Of a stretch of 64,000 bases of DNA, positions 36,879 to 46,032 are shown piece by piece. The position numbers and the translations under genes are program-made. Each line of letters begins with the position of its first letter. Position 1 is the first letter of the stretch. This DNA comes from Paracoccaceae bacterium. GTDB taxonomy: Bacteria > Pseudomonadota > Alphaproteobacteria > Rhodobacterales > Rhodobacteraceae. The DNA lies in NCBI GenBank assembly GCA_014872815.1, contig WKFK01000010.1, positions 62,001 to 126,000 of the forward strand. Reading direction: 5' to 3'. The notes below the pieces were generated by a model. It was not told the DNA's origin, did no database searches, and was given only the letters and a program-made list of their open reading frames with translations.

Positions 36879-38813
36879 ATGGAGGCAAGTTTGGCCGCCA
36901 AAGTTGTTTTTCATCTGCCAAAGCAGTTTCACGACAATTATCTTGAGCTGACGCACCTATCGTTGTTTCACAAGATACATGACCTAATCACGTCCCGGGG
37001 GGGCGAGATTGAGGTACGTCGGCGCCATGAGGCGCTGCGGTCCTCATTTCAAACTGATTTGGCGGAGTATCTAGAGGCTGACAATCTCCACATCATCGAA
37101 AATGGAATGGTTCAGCAGTCTAACGCGCTGAACACCGCGTTGGCGTATTTGCCACCGTACTTTCATCTGGATGGGCGCGGGGTCTTGGCTGAGAGCAGCG
37201 CCGGCGGCGCGGTTTACGACGAGAAAGAAGTCAACCCTGTTTTGGCAATGTCTAAGTTTAGAGTATTACAAGACCGGTTGGTAAAGAAACGGCGGTCTCG
37301 ATATGGCCCCAAAGAGGAGCATACGAAAATCCCAGAAGGGTGCATTGCGGTGTTTCTTCAGGGAGACAATCCACATCGTCAGGGGACTGCTTATTGCGAC
37401 AATGAGACGTTGTTACGCACAGTGGCAGAGCATGCAGGCGGCCGGACCGTTGTTGTGAAGGCTCATCCAATAAGCAAGCAACTGGATGATGCTCAGCTAA
37501 TCTTGAAGCTATTGCAAGAAGGCCTTCCATTGGCGGCAACAGACGCAAATATTCATGACATTCTTCGTCAATGTGACGTGACTGTAAGTTATAATTCCGC
37601 GGTTGCTATTGAGGGTTTTCTTCACAACAAACCTGCGATCCTATTCGGAAAATCGGACTTTCATCACGTCGTGGAAGTTGTACGCAGACCCAACGACTTT
37701 TCGATCGCGTTGGAAGCCGCTTTATCCAAATCCGTAGACTACGCAAAGTACTTGCATTGGTATTTTTCAGAGCACGCTCTTTCGGTAGAGGATTGGCAAA
37801 TCGAAAAAAAGATACTGCAAGTGTTTGAGCGTGCAGGCTTCTCTGAAGCCACCTTGGCGCTTCAGCCGTCGGCACAAACGGCAAATGCTCCATTGGCTGC
37901 TTCGAAGGCCACAGAAGCCATGTCTGCTGTGCAACGATTGCTTCGAGGTCTTGAAGGCTTGGAAGAGGCTAAGCTGCGTCGCGCAGTGGTTATCGATGAA
38001 ACCTATCACGAGTTTATTGCGATGCATGGGCAAGGCAAGCTGCGCATATGCCGGCATCTTTCCTCAGAAGGAGCGCAGGAGGTAGACGGACGTGTAGGGG
38101 AAATCCAAAAACTTCAACAAGCCTTGGTTTCCGAGCGGTTTGCCTCGGAGCGTTGCTATTTAGCTTTCCCTGAACTCGGTCTGGTAGCCCTCAATCACGA
38201 GCCAGGTGTTGTTTTGGCCGATAAGATTGCCGGGGCGAGCGGTGCACGCAGATCCAGATTTGTCCGGATGGCGGCGGAATGGTTACAAGAGGCGACGCTC
38301 GCACGGAGAAAGCGCACAGAGTTGGCTTCAATGTACCGTCTCAAGCAACTCAAGGAGTGGTCTCTTGATAACGTCGAAAAGGCGGAAGACTGTGCTCTGC
38401 TCGAAAGGTTGTTGTCAAACCTGACAAGCCGGGCGCGTCAGGTTAAAGGGATGGACATTCTGCAAATCGAAACGCAGCCGTGGTTTTCACCCGAGAACTT
38501 CGTTTTCAAAGATGACGTTTTATGCGGGGTCAATTTACGCAGCGCGCATTGGACATCTGTGTCGCGATGCGCAGCCCAGTTTCTAGTGGATTTACAAGTG
38601 CGCTTCCCGTCGGAGATTGATCGACATCGTTTCGGGATCGCCCAAGATGATTGGCGAGCGTACTTATCAATCGATTTGGTGCCAGAGAGCGAACGTCGCA
38701 CAGCCTTGCCGTTCTTGGTCGGCGAACAACTGTTTCGCCGGTTTGTGGCTGACTATCGGAAAATGGATCTAAGACAAAACGCTCGGAGGAGCATACAGTC
38801 CTTTCTGGGGTGA
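36879..38813 (+). CDS. Capsule-synthesis-like glycosyltransferase fused to a degenerate kinase-like domain
   Basis: 644-residue protein with two parts. Residues about 1-320 resemble the Capsule_synth (KpsC/KpsS-type) fold: VVVKAHPISKQ (191-201), then DANIHDILRQCDVTVSYNSAVAIEGF (short: SYNSAVAIEGF, 237-247) and KPAILFGKSDF, the pattern of nucleotide-sugar-binding Kdo/capsule transferases. Residues about 350-644 have an aminoglycoside-phosphotransferase-like layout, but the catalytic HGDxxxxN is replaced by ETQPWFSPENFVF (531-543) and the following metal DxD/DFG region reads LCGVNLRSA. It is probably a pseudokinase. No signal peptide. Region is lower in GC than its flanks. The assignment of the C-terminal half is inference. 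Confidence 0.7.
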   Translation: MEASLAAKVVFHLPKQFHDNYLELTHLSLFHKIHDLITSRGGEIEVRRRHEALRSSFQTDLAEYLEADNLHIIENGMVQQSNALNTALAYLPPYFHLDGRGVLAESSAGGAVYDEKEVNPVLAMSKFRVLQDRLVKKRRSRYGPKEEHTKIPEGCIAVFLQGDNPHRQGTAYCDNETLLRTVAEHAGGRTVVVKAHPISKQLDDAQLILKLLQEGLPLAATDANIHDILRQCDVTVSYNSAVAIEGFLHNKPAILFGKSDFHHVVEVVRRPNDFSIALEAALSKSVDYAKYLHWYFSEHALSVEDWQIEKKILQVFERAGFSEATLALQPSAQTANAPLAASKATEAMSAVQRLLRGLEGLEEAKLRRAVVIDETYHEFIAMHGQGKLRICRHLSSEGAQEVDGRVGEIQKLQQALVSERFASERCYLAFPELGLVALNHEPGVVLADKIAGASGARRSRFVRMAAEWLQEATLARRKRTELASMYRLKQLKEWSLDNVEKAEDCALLERLLSNLTSRARQVKGMDILQIETQPWFSPENFVFKDDVLCGVNLRSAHWTSVSRCAAQFLVDLQVRFPSEIDRHRFGIAQDDWRAYLSIDLVPESERRTALPFLVGEQLFRRFVADYRKMDLRQNARRSIQSFLG

Positions 38814-38865
38814 AATTTGATTGAGTTCTTCGAAAATACTGTGAGTTTTCTCATTGGAGGTGGCA

Positions 38866-40851
38866 ATGCAGGTTATCCATGACTTTCCGTTTCAGGTTCG
38901 CGAGGAACCGCATGTTTGGATTGAGATGCCGGATGGAACCAGACTTTCCGCACGTATTTGGAGGCCGCTAACCGCAGATCCAGTGCCTGCCATTCTTGAA
39001 TATCTTCCCTACCGAAAACGTGACGGCACGGCGGAACGGGATGCACTTACGCATCCTTATCTTGCTGGACACGGCTATACCTGTGTTCGGGTAGACATGC
39101 GTGGGTGCGGTGACAGCGAAGGGTTGTTTGAAGACGAATACTCACCGCAAGAGCTTGCCGATGGTGTTTCAGTTATTGAGTGGTTGGCGAGGCAGGATTG
39201 GTGCAATGGCAACGTCGGTATGATGGGCATCAGTTGGGGTGGGTTCAATGGGTTGCAAATAGCCGCCTTAGCCCCGCCAGCTTTGAAGGCTGTGGCCAGC
39301 CTTTGCTCGACCGTGGATCGCTATGCTGATGACATTCACTACAAAGGTGGGATTATGCTGGGTGAAAATCCAGCGTGGGCCGCAACAGTGCTGGGGTGGT
39401 TCGCGCTGCCTCCTGATCCTGAAATAGTGGGCGACCGTTGGCGCGACATGTGGCTGCATCGTTTGGAAAACACGCCTTGTTTGGCCGAGATTTGGACTCG
39501 CCACCAAAATCGTGATGCGTATTGGCAACACGGCTCGGTGTGTGAGAATTTTGGAGCAATTGAAGCCGCGGTTCTCAGTGTTGGCGGCTGGCATGACGGA
39601 TATCGCAACACGGTGTCCCATCTTGTTGAGAATCTGTCTGCGCCGGTGAAAGGGTTGATCGGTCCTTGGAACCACAAATACCCGCATTTTGCTGTGCCCG
39701 GGCCCCAAATCGATTTCCTGGGGGAAATGTTGGCATGGTGGGATCACTGGCTGAATGACGTGGACAATGGTGCAGAAAATCTTCCGGATATGCGCCGGTG
39801 GCTGATGGATGGCGTGGCGCCGTCCGTGCATTACGAAAATAGATCTGGCCGATGGATTACTGACGCTGCCGATGATCCTACCGACGTTGTTTTGTTGCAT
39901 CTTGTTGGAGATGGACTAACGGACACTATGGCTCCGGTGGGACGACAGGTGTGGCCTGACTTGGCATGCGGTCAAATGGCAGGGGAATACTTTCCATTTG
40001 GCTTTGGCCCAGGTGAACTACCGGATGACCAACAGGTCGATGACCTACGAAGCACATGTTTTGACAGCAATGAATTGGACAGGTCCCTGGAACTGGTGGG
40101 GGCGCCAAAGCTTCGGCTGAAGCTCACATCAAATACAGCCAAAGCGCAAATAGCGGTGCGGCTATGTGATGTGCATCCAAATGGAGAAAGTACCCTTATA
40201 TCACACGGGTTTCTAAATTTGCGACACCGTAGTGGGCATCATACTAACGTGGATGTGCCGGTCGGGAGCGAAATCAAAGTGGAGGTGGTTCTGGACCAAT
40301 GTGCTTACCGGATTTCGCGCGGACATAAGCTTCGCGTTGCGTTGTCGACAAGCTATTGGCCTTTTGTCTGGCCGGAAGCAGAGTTGACCACCTTGGAGCT
40401 CCATGAAGGCACTATCGCGCTTCCAGTTCGCGAGCCCGCTGACAGAGACGAATGGACTTTTGATCCTCCAAAGTCTGCCAGCCCGAGAGGGGTGGAAAAG
40501 CTTACGGAGGGGCATGAAAGCAAACGTATTGTGCGGGATGTAGGGTTGCGCAGGACGACGCAGGAAATTGAAAGCGATAGCGGGCTGCTCCTGGATTTGA
40601 GTACCAGTCTGGTGAGTGGGACAAAACACTGGGAATACTTCACTATCGTTGATTGTGATCCGACATCCGCAAGCGCCAGCTTTAAATGGGAACGCCACAT
40701 GTCGCGGGGGGCGTGGTCGGTGGTAGTAAGAGCAGATTTGGAAATGACGGCTGATGCCGACTGCTTCTATATCAAGTCAAAGCTACACGCCGAAGAAGGT
40801 GAAGTAGAGGTCTTTGACAAAACTTGGAACGTTTCCGTACCGAGATCATGA
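38866..40851 (+). CDS. CocE/NonD-family hydrolase (X-Pro dipeptidyl-peptidase S15 type)
   Basis: 661-residue alpha/beta hydrolase. The N-terminal part reads EMPDGTRLSARIWRP, then ILEYLPYRKRD and RVDMRGCGDSEG. The nucleophile is S123 in MGISWGGF; the acid is in GGWHDGYRN and the histidine in GPWNHKYPH. The C-terminal half is a beta jelly-roll typical of CocE. Substrates in this family include acyl esters and X-Pro peptides; this one is unassigned. ATG 38866 follows GGAGG. It lies 52 bases after the fusion protein gene and may share its transcript. Confidence 0.87.
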   Translation: MQVIHDFPFQVREEPHVWIEMPDGTRLSARIWRPLTADPVPAILEYLPYRKRDGTAERDALTHPYLAGHGYTCVRVDMRGCGDSEGLFEDEYSPQELADGVSVIEWLARQDWCNGNVGMMGISWGGFNGLQIAALAPPALKAVASLCSTVDRYADDIHYKGGIMLGENPAWAATVLGWFALPPDPEIVGDRWRDMWLHRLENTPCLAEIWTRHQNRDAYWQHGSVCENFGAIEAAVLSVGGWHDGYRNTVSHLVENLSAPVKGLIGPWNHKYPHFAVPGPQIDFLGEMLAWWDHWLNDVDNGAENLPDMRRWLMDGVAPSVHYENRSGRWITDAADDPTDVVLLHLVGDGLTDTMAPVGRQVWPDLACGQMAGEYFPFGFGPGELPDDQQVDDLRSTCFDSNELDRSLELVGAPKLRLKLTSNTAKAQIAVRLCDVHPNGESTLISHGFLNLRHRSGHHTNVDVPVGSEIKVEVVLDQCAYRISRGHKLRVALSTSYWPFVWPEAELTTLELHEGTIALPVREPADRDEWTFDPPKSASPRGVEKLTEGHESKRIVRDVGLRRTTQEIESDSGLLLDLSTSLVSGTKHWEYFTIVDCDPTSASASFKWERHMSRGAWSVVVRADLEMTADADCFYIKSKLHAEEGEVEVFDKTWNVSVPRS

Positions 40852-40858
40852 CGGTTGC

Positions 40859-40894
40859 AAAAAAGAAGCCCGCTTAGCAGCGGGCTTCAAAATT
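40859..40894. terminator. Bidirectional terminator
   Basis: Perfect 10-base stem GAAGCCCGCT (40865-40874) / AGCGGGCTTC (40879-40888), loop TAGC, with an A-run before and AAAATTTT after, between convergent stops at 40851 and 40895. Confidence 0.88.
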
Positions 40895-41320
40895 TTATCG
40901 AACAACAAATACAGATTGTTTGGCGTGGCGTGATATCCGCGCCGCGTTCGGTCCGATTAGGTAGTCTTTAAGCTGCGATTTGTGGGCGCCCACAATGATT
41001 GCATCCGCAGAAACGGCTTCGGCTTCTTTGAGGACCAAATCATAGATTGTGCCTTGATCCACATGCAGACGCACGTTGGAGACATCCGCAAAACGTTCGG
41101 ACGCCCAACTTTCCAGCGCTGATTTCGCTTCTTGCAGAATAGCCTTGTTGTGGTCTGAGCTAAAAAATGAACCAACGATCGACATTCCGTAGTCTGGCAC
41201 CACATTCATAATATGCAGTTCCACGTCATCATTCGCTGCCATGGATTTGGCAACCTCGGCCGGACGTTCGGACCCTTTCAAGTCGTTTACATCCACTGTC
41301 AGAAGTAGGGTTTTAAACAT
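40895..41320 (-). CDS. Universal stress protein (UspA family), TRAP-operon associated
   Basis: 141-residue UspA fold with N-terminal LLTVDVNDLKGSERPAEVA and C-terminal VGAHKSQLKDYLIGPNAARI. The usual ATP motif G-x2-G-x9-G-S/T is not intact: the second Gly is missing and the last pair reads GP. ATP binding is therefore doubtful. It begins 11 bases after the TRAP permease stop on the same strand, so it is part of that operon, as in the TeaD protein of the Halomonas TeaABC ectoine TRAP system, which modulates transport. Confidence 0.88.
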   Translation of the reverse strand: MFKTLLLTVDVNDLKGSERPAEVAKSMAANDDVELHIMNVVPDYGMSIVGSFFSSDHNKAILQEAKSALESWASERFADVSNVRLHVDQGTIYDLVLKEAEAVSADAIIVGAHKSQLKDYLIGPNAARISRHAKQSVFVVR

Positions 41321-41331
41321 ATAACGTCTCC

Positions 41332-43965
41332 CTAGAATGCAGGCTGCGTGGCGCGAGGCCGCTGAATGAGCATCAGACCGGCCAACAACAAAAGTGCCGG
41401 AATAAAGAACAGCTCTTTCGGCATCCGCTCGTTTTCGACTTCCACCTGGGAAATCACCACTGGCGTATCCCCATAGTAGTCATATTCGGTGCCCAAAGAC
41501 CCAAAGTACGGCGTGCCCGGAAACGGTTCTTCAAGAAGCAGCTTGCCGTCCTCTTCAAACACAGTCAGACCGTTTTCCATCATCGCGGTATCAGGCTCTC
41601 CGCCCGGGTAGACCATGGTGATGGTGGTCGCGCGGTTGTCACCGGTGTCAAAGTCAGGTCCTTCTACCTTGAAGCGGATCAAGCTGCCTTCAGGCTGTTC
41701 ACCAACAAGCTGCACAGCCTGTGGACCACTGGCGCTCTGATACTTCTCTGTCACCAGATCGAGGAAGAAATCCGGACGGAAAAGCATAAACGCGATGAAG
41801 AGTAAGGCCGCACTTTCCCAACGCTTGGACTTTGCTATGAAGTAGCCTTGCGTTGCGGCTGCAAAAATCAACATCGCGATCAGACTGACAAAAAACACCA
41901 GTACTGCCTTCGCTAGTCCCACATCGATCAACAGCAGATCAGTGTTGAAGATGAACATGAAGGGCAACAACGCGGTCCGGATATCATAGGCAAAGCCCTG
42001 AATACCGGTCTTGATCGGATCTCCACGCGAGATGGCGGCAGCGGCATAGGCGGCCAAGCCCACAGGGGGCGTGTCATCCGCAAGGATGCCGAAGTAGAAC
42101 ACAAACATATGGACTGCGATCAGAGGCACCACGAGACCTGCTTGTGCCCCAACGCTGACGATCACAGGCGCCATGAGCGAGCTGACGACGATGTAGTTCG
42201 CGGTGGTTGGCAAGCCCATGCCCAGGATCAGGGACAGGATTGCCACCAACACTAGAAGGATGATCAAGTTGCCACCGGAGATGACTTCAATGACCTGCCC
42301 AATCACTTGGTGCGCACCGGTCAGGCTGATAGTGCCGACAATGATGCCGGCAGCGCCGGTTGCCACACCAATGCCAATCATGTTGCGTGCGCCCATGATC
42401 AGGCCCTGAACAAAGTCGGCCCAACCAGAGGAGAACGCGGTGTTCAGCGCGGTTTCGCCTCGGAAGAAGGCTTTGATCGGGCGATGTGTCAGTGCGACGA
42501 TGATCATGAAGATCGTAGCCCAGAAAGCGGACAGCGCCGGTGACAACCGGTCAAGGTTCTCCGTTTTTACCATCAGGTTCCACACCAGGATGAAGATTGG
42601 CAGGGAATAGTAAGCGCCGCCCAGAAGCGTTGGGGTCAGGCGGGGCGCTTCCAGTGGGGCATTGGGATCATCCATCGCCACATCCGGATACTTGGACGCC
42701 AAATACAGTAGCGCCAGGTACATAATTGCCAGCAAAACAATCGCCGCATAGATGCTGTCCCCCATCACAGGATCGAGCAGGTTACGCACGCCAATCATTA
42801 CGAAGGTGATTGCTGCCAAACCGAGGAAGCCGGTCAGGAACAGAACCATAATCATAACGGGCCCAATGTGACGCCCGGCCTTTTTGAGGCCCTTCATCTC
42901 CATTTTTAGCGCTTCCAGGTGCACAATGTAGAGCAGCGCAATGTAGGAAATGACGGCGGGCAGGAACGCGTGTTTGACCACATCGATGTAGGGGATATTC
43001 ACATATTCCACCATCAGGAAGGCCGCCGCACCCATTACGGGAGGGGTCAACTGTCCGTTGGTGGAAGATGCCACTTCAACGGCCCCAGCTTTTTCAGCGG
43101 GGAAACCAATGCGCTTCATCAAGGGAATGGTGAACGTACCGGTTGTCACTGTGTTGGCAATCGAACTGCCAGAGATCATGCCGGTCATCATCGAGCTCAG
43201 AACCGAAGCTTTTGCAGGTCCACCACGTAGGGCGCCAAGCAAAGCAATCGCGACTTTGATGAACCAATTGCCACCGCCAGCGCGATCCAACAGCGCGCCA
43301 AACAGAACAAACAGGAAGATCATCGAGGTCGACACGCCAAGGGCGACGCCAAACACGCCTTCGGTCTGCATCCAGTAGTGGCCGAGAGCCTTGGACAGCG
43401 ATGCGCCGCCATAGTTGGTGATGTCGCGCACCCATTCTGAGTTACCGCCAAAAAAAGCAAAGAGGACAAAAGTGCCTGCGATGATCACCAGTGGCAGCCC
43501 CAAAGAGCGGTAGACACAGATCATCAACACCACCATGCCGATAGCAGACATTGTGATGTCGGTGGTGGTCCAAAGGCCGGGGCGGTCCGCGATCTGGTAG
43601 CGGAAGACAACGAGATACAAACAAGCACCAACGCCCAATGCGATCAACGCCCAATCATAGAGCGGAATGCGGTCGCGTGGCGACGACTTGAACATCGGAA
43701 AGGCCAAAATGGCCAAAGCGATGGCAAAGGCCAGGTGGATGTAGCGCGCCTGTCCCACGATGTTGGCAAATCCGGTAAAGCCGGTTGATTGCGCCAGGAC
43801 ACCTGGAAGTTTGGATGCGATGTAAAGTTGAAAAAGCGACCAGATGATACAGATCGCGATGATTAGTTGACCTTGAAAACCTTCGGCGTTGCGCGCGCCA
43901 GTGTCGACTTCCGCAACCAATGCGTCGGCTTTGGCCGCGCCATCATTCTGATGATCTTGAGCCAT
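41332..43965 (-). CDS. TRAP transporter permease, fused small and large subunits (TAXI type)
   Basis: 877-residue inner membrane protein of the 4TM/12TM fused DctQM type. Many hydrophobic segments are visible, with GSSIANTVTTGTFTIPLMKR near residue 270 and LGMGLPTTANYIVVSSLMAP near 570, the signatures of the large (DctM) subunit. It uses an ion gradient with the solute-binding protein encoded just upstream at 44050. GGGGAAG precedes ATG 43965. A soluble beta-rich insertion near residues 755-850 is unusual compared with the core fold and may face the periplasm. Confidence 0.93.
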   Translation of the reverse strand: MAQDHQNDGAAKADALVAEVDTGARNAEGFQGQLIIAICIIWSLFQLYIASKLPGVLAQSTGFTGFANIVGQARYIHLAFAIALAILAFPMFKSSPRDRIPLYDWALIALGVGACLYLVVFRYQIADRPGLWTTTDITMSAIGMVVLMICVYRSLGLPLVIIAGTFVLFAFFGGNSEWVRDITNYGGASLSKALGHYWMQTEGVFGVALGVSTSMIFLFVLFGALLDRAGGGNWFIKVAIALLGALRGGPAKASVLSSMMTGMISGSSIANTVTTGTFTIPLMKRIGFPAEKAGAVEVASSTNGQLTPPVMGAAAFLMVEYVNIPYIDVVKHAFLPAVISYIALLYIVHLEALKMEMKGLKKAGRHIGPVMIMVLFLTGFLGLAAITFVMIGVRNLLDPVMGDSIYAAIVLLAIMYLALLYLASKYPDVAMDDPNAPLEAPRLTPTLLGGAYYSLPIFILVWNLMVKTENLDRLSPALSAFWATIFMIIVALTHRPIKAFFRGETALNTAFSSGWADFVQGLIMGARNMIGIGVATGAAGIIVGTISLTGAHQVIGQVIEVISGGNLIILLVLVAILSLILGMGLPTTANYIVVSSLMAPVIVSVGAQAGLVVPLIAVHMFVFYFGILADDTPPVGLAAYAAAAISRGDPIKTGIQGFAYDIRTALLPFMFIFNTDLLLIDVGLAKAVLVFFVSLIAMLIFAAATQGYFIAKSKRWESAALLFIAFMLFRPDFFLDLVTEKYQSASGPQAVQLVGEQPEGSLIRFKVEGPDFDTGDNRATTITMVYPGGEPDTAMMENGLTVFEEDGKLLLEEPFPGTPYFGSLGTEYDYYGDTPVVISQVEVENERMPKELFFIPALLLLAGLMLIQRPRATQPAF

Positions 43966-43992
43966 AATCTTCCCCGTTGAACCCCTTTTTGA

Positions 43993-44024
43993 GAAGCGCC
44001 CCGAAATGGACTTCGGGGCGCTTC
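43993..44024 (-). other. Intercistronic hairpin between TAXI binding protein and permease genes
   Basis: Perfect 13-base stem GAAGCGCCCCGAA (43993-44005) / TTCGGGGCGCTTC (44012-44024) with a 6-base loop. No U-run follows on the minus strand, so it more likely stabilises the upstream mRNA or attenuates, raising binding protein over permease. Confidence 0.7.
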
Positions 44025-44049
44025 CTATACTTGTAAACTCAGCCTGACC

Positions 44050-45012
44050 TTACTTCAGGCCCAGCTCCATGTAGGCCTTCTCGGCACCTGGGTGCAGAGG
44101 TGCGCTGAGACCGTCCTTAACCATCTCGGCTGGGTCCAGGTTCGCAAACGCAGGGTGCAGCTTGCGGAAGTCTTCCACGTTTTCCATCACGGATTTGGCA
44201 ACAACGTAGACAACTTCGTCAGGAATGGTCGCGGAGGTCACGAAGGTTGCACCAACACCAAAGGTGGTGGTGTCGCCATCGGTGCCCTTGTACATGCCAC
44301 CTGGGATGGTCGCGACGCGGTAGAACGGGTTGTCAGCAACCAGCTTTTCGATTTCTGGGCCGGTTACGCTCACCAGGTTTGCGTCGCAGGTGGTGGTGGC
44401 TTCTTTGATCGCCGCGGCTGGGTGACCGATGGTGTAGATCATCGCGTCGATGTTGCCGTCACACAGCTGCTTAGCCATTTCGGAACCTTTGTATTCGGTT
44501 GCCAGAGCAAAGTCGTCCATGCCGATGCCATATGCGTCCATCACCACTTCCATGGTGGCGCGCTGACCGGAACCCGGGTTGCCAACGTTGACACGCTTAC
44601 CTTTGAGGTCCGCAAAGCTGTTCACACCGGCGTCGGAACGCGCGATGACGGTGAATGGCTCAGGGTGTACGGAGAACACCGCGCGGATATCCGGGAACGG
44701 GTTGTCGGAGAACTTGGAAGTGCCGTTGTAGGCGTGGTACTGCCAGTCAGACTGCGCAACGCCAAATTCCAGCTCACCAGCTTTGATGGTGTTGATGTTG
44801 TAAACAGAGCCGCCAGTGGACTCCACAGCACAGCGGATGCCGTGCTCTTTGCGGCCTTTGTTGACCAAGCGGCAGATAGCGCCACCGGTTGGGTAGTAAA
44901 CGCCGGTCACGCCACCGGTGCCGATGGAAATGAACTCCTGTGCCGAGGCACCTGTAGAAATGCCCATGGAGGCGATAATGGCCGCGCCGGCCAGTTTCAG
45001 TTTCGAAATCAT
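44050..45012 (-). CDS. TAXI-family TRAP solute-binding protein
   Basis: 320-residue periplasmic protein. The signal peptide ends STGASAQ near residue 25, followed by [20 protein letters not shown], the TAXI hallmark. [20 protein letters not shown] and a C-terminal helix-rich lobe are typical. Ligands in this family include glutamate and related acids; the ligand is not known here. ATG 45012 has GGGAG upstream; an ATG at 45159 in the same frame would add a non-secretory tail. First gene of the TRAP-UspA operon. Confidence 0.93.
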   Translation of the reverse strand: MISKLKLAGAAIIASMGISTGASAQEFISIGTGGVTGVYYPTGGAICRLVNKGRKEHGIRCAVESTGGSVYNINTIKAGELEFGVAQSDWQYHAYNGTSKFSDNPFPDIRAVFSVHPEPFTVIARSDAGVNSFADLKGKRVNVGNPGSGQRATMEVVMDAYGIGMDDFALATEYKGSEMAKQLCDGNIDAMIYTIGHPAAAIKEATTTCDANLVSVTGPEIEKLVADNPFYRVATIPGGMYKGTDGDTTTFGVGATFVTSATIPDEVVYVVAKSVMENVEDFRKLHPAFANLDPAEMVKDGLSAPLHPGAEKAYMELGLK

Positions 45013-45039
45013 CTTAGGCTCCCTAGTTGATGATAGTGT

Positions 45040-45049
45040 TGAAATTTCA
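45040..45049. promoter_or_regulatory. Candidate RpiR-type operator upstream of the TRAP operon
   Basis: Perfect 10-base palindrome TGAAATTTCA in the 49-base gap between the RpiR stop and the binding-protein start. GAAA...TTTC palindromes are common sites for this regulator family, which also appears at 45977. Confidence 0.4.
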
Positions 45050-45061
45050 GTCTTTTTCTCT

Positions 45062-45925
45062 TTAGTCCACCCAGAAATCACCCAGGCGTTGATTGTGTCG
45101 CTCAACCTCTCGGATGCGCTCGTTTGTCCCTTCGCCGGATTGTGCCACCAACATGGCAACCATCGACTCCATTAATGTCAGAGTCGCCGCATAGGACGAG
45201 AAGAATTGTGGACTATCTGACGGAACAATAAAGGGAAAAGTTGCGAATTTGATCGCAGGGCAGGCGTGACTGTCGCTGATCACAATGGTTTTTGCCCCGA
45301 TTTGCTTCGCTGCTTCTATGGCGCGCACTGCCCGCGAGGCATAAGGTGTCTTGGTTACAACAAGTAGAACGTCCTTCTGTCCCATCGCGGCGAGTGATGC
45401 GCCCAATGATGCTCCCATACGCCCCGCCAACGTCCAATTCGTCGAGAAATAATTGGCTAGGTAAGCCATGTACTCCACAATTCCAGTAGATCCAAATGCC
45501 CCAAATAACACAACAGACTCAGCATCTGACAAGGCGTTCACAGCTTTTTGTAGTCGGTCGTTATCCATTGTTTGGACAAGTGTCGTGATGTTTGCGATAC
45601 ATGCTGTCGCCTGCCGGTCGTAAATTGGCGCTTCTTCGGACCCGTCCTGAAGTTTTTGGGCTCGCTGGATGAGTGATTGCGAACGTTCGCCAACAGTCTC
45701 CCGGCACAACTCTCTAAGCTCCTCATAGGAAACAAAGCCCAACACGCGGGCCAACCTAGAAAGAGTAGCAGGGGACACGCCACTGGAGGCGGAGATCGCT
45801 CGCAATGAACGCACCGCAACGTCCATTTCGTTGGCCAACACGTAATCGGCCGCCGCGCGCAATTTTACGCTCAGGTCGGCATAATTGGCCGTAACCCGCT
45901 CTTGAAGACGGTTTGATCTGTTCAC
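45062..45925 (-). CDS. RpiR/MurR-family transcriptional regulator
   Basis: 287-residue regulator. The N-terminal helix-turn-helix (HTH_6) includes [20 protein letters not shown] (residues about 39-58), and the SIS sugar-isomerase-like ligand domain (about 115-245) contains [16 protein letters not shown] and [19 protein letters not shown]. RpiR proteins usually sense sugar phosphates, but not always. GTG 45925 is preferred because GGAGGG is just upstream; GTG 45937 is also in frame. It lies between the TRAP operon and the divergent catabolic pair, so it probably controls both. Confidence 0.9.
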   Translation of the reverse strand: MNRSNRLQERVTANYADLSVKLRAAADYVLANEMDVAVRSLRAISASSGVSPATLSRLARVLGFVSYEELRELCRETVGERSQSLIQRAQKLQDGSEEAPIYDRQATACIANITTLVQTMDNDRLQKAVNALSDAESVVLFGAFGSTGIVEYMAYLANYFSTNWTLAGRMGASLGASLAAMGQKDVLLVVTKTPYASRAVRAIEAAKQIGAKTIVISDSHACPAIKFATFPFIVPSDSPQFFSSYAATLTLMESMVAMLVAQSGEGTNERIREVERHNQRLGDFWVD

Positions 45926-45937
45926 GAATCCCTCCAC

Positions 45938-45966
45938 TTGACAGAATTTACTCAGATGTTTTAGCT
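45938..45966 (+). promoter_or_regulatory. Candidate promoter for the cleavage enzyme/aminotransferase pair
   Basis: TTGACA at 45938-45943, 17-base spacer, TTAGCT at 45961-45966. The -35 box is perfect and the -10 is poor. The operator palindrome at 45977-45996 lies immediately downstream. Confidence 0.4.
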
Positions 45967-45976
45967 CGGGTCAAGA

Positions 45977-45996
45977 TTCGAAACGTTTGTTTCAAA
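45977..45996. promoter_or_regulatory. Candidate RpiR operator in the divergent intergenic gap
   Basis: TTCGAAAC (45977-45984), GTTT, GTTTCAAA (45989-45996): 8-base arms with one mismatch, in the gap between rpiR and the divergent gene at 46033. Confidence 0.5.
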
Positions 45997-46032
45997 GTGT
46001 TCTGGTGAAGCTCAACCTAGAAAGTTTCAAAG

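Noticed and set aside
44092-45030. 312-codon plus-strand frame opposite the TAXI binding protein gene
   Set aside because: Complement shadow; the minus-strand gene has signal peptide, family motif and operon context.
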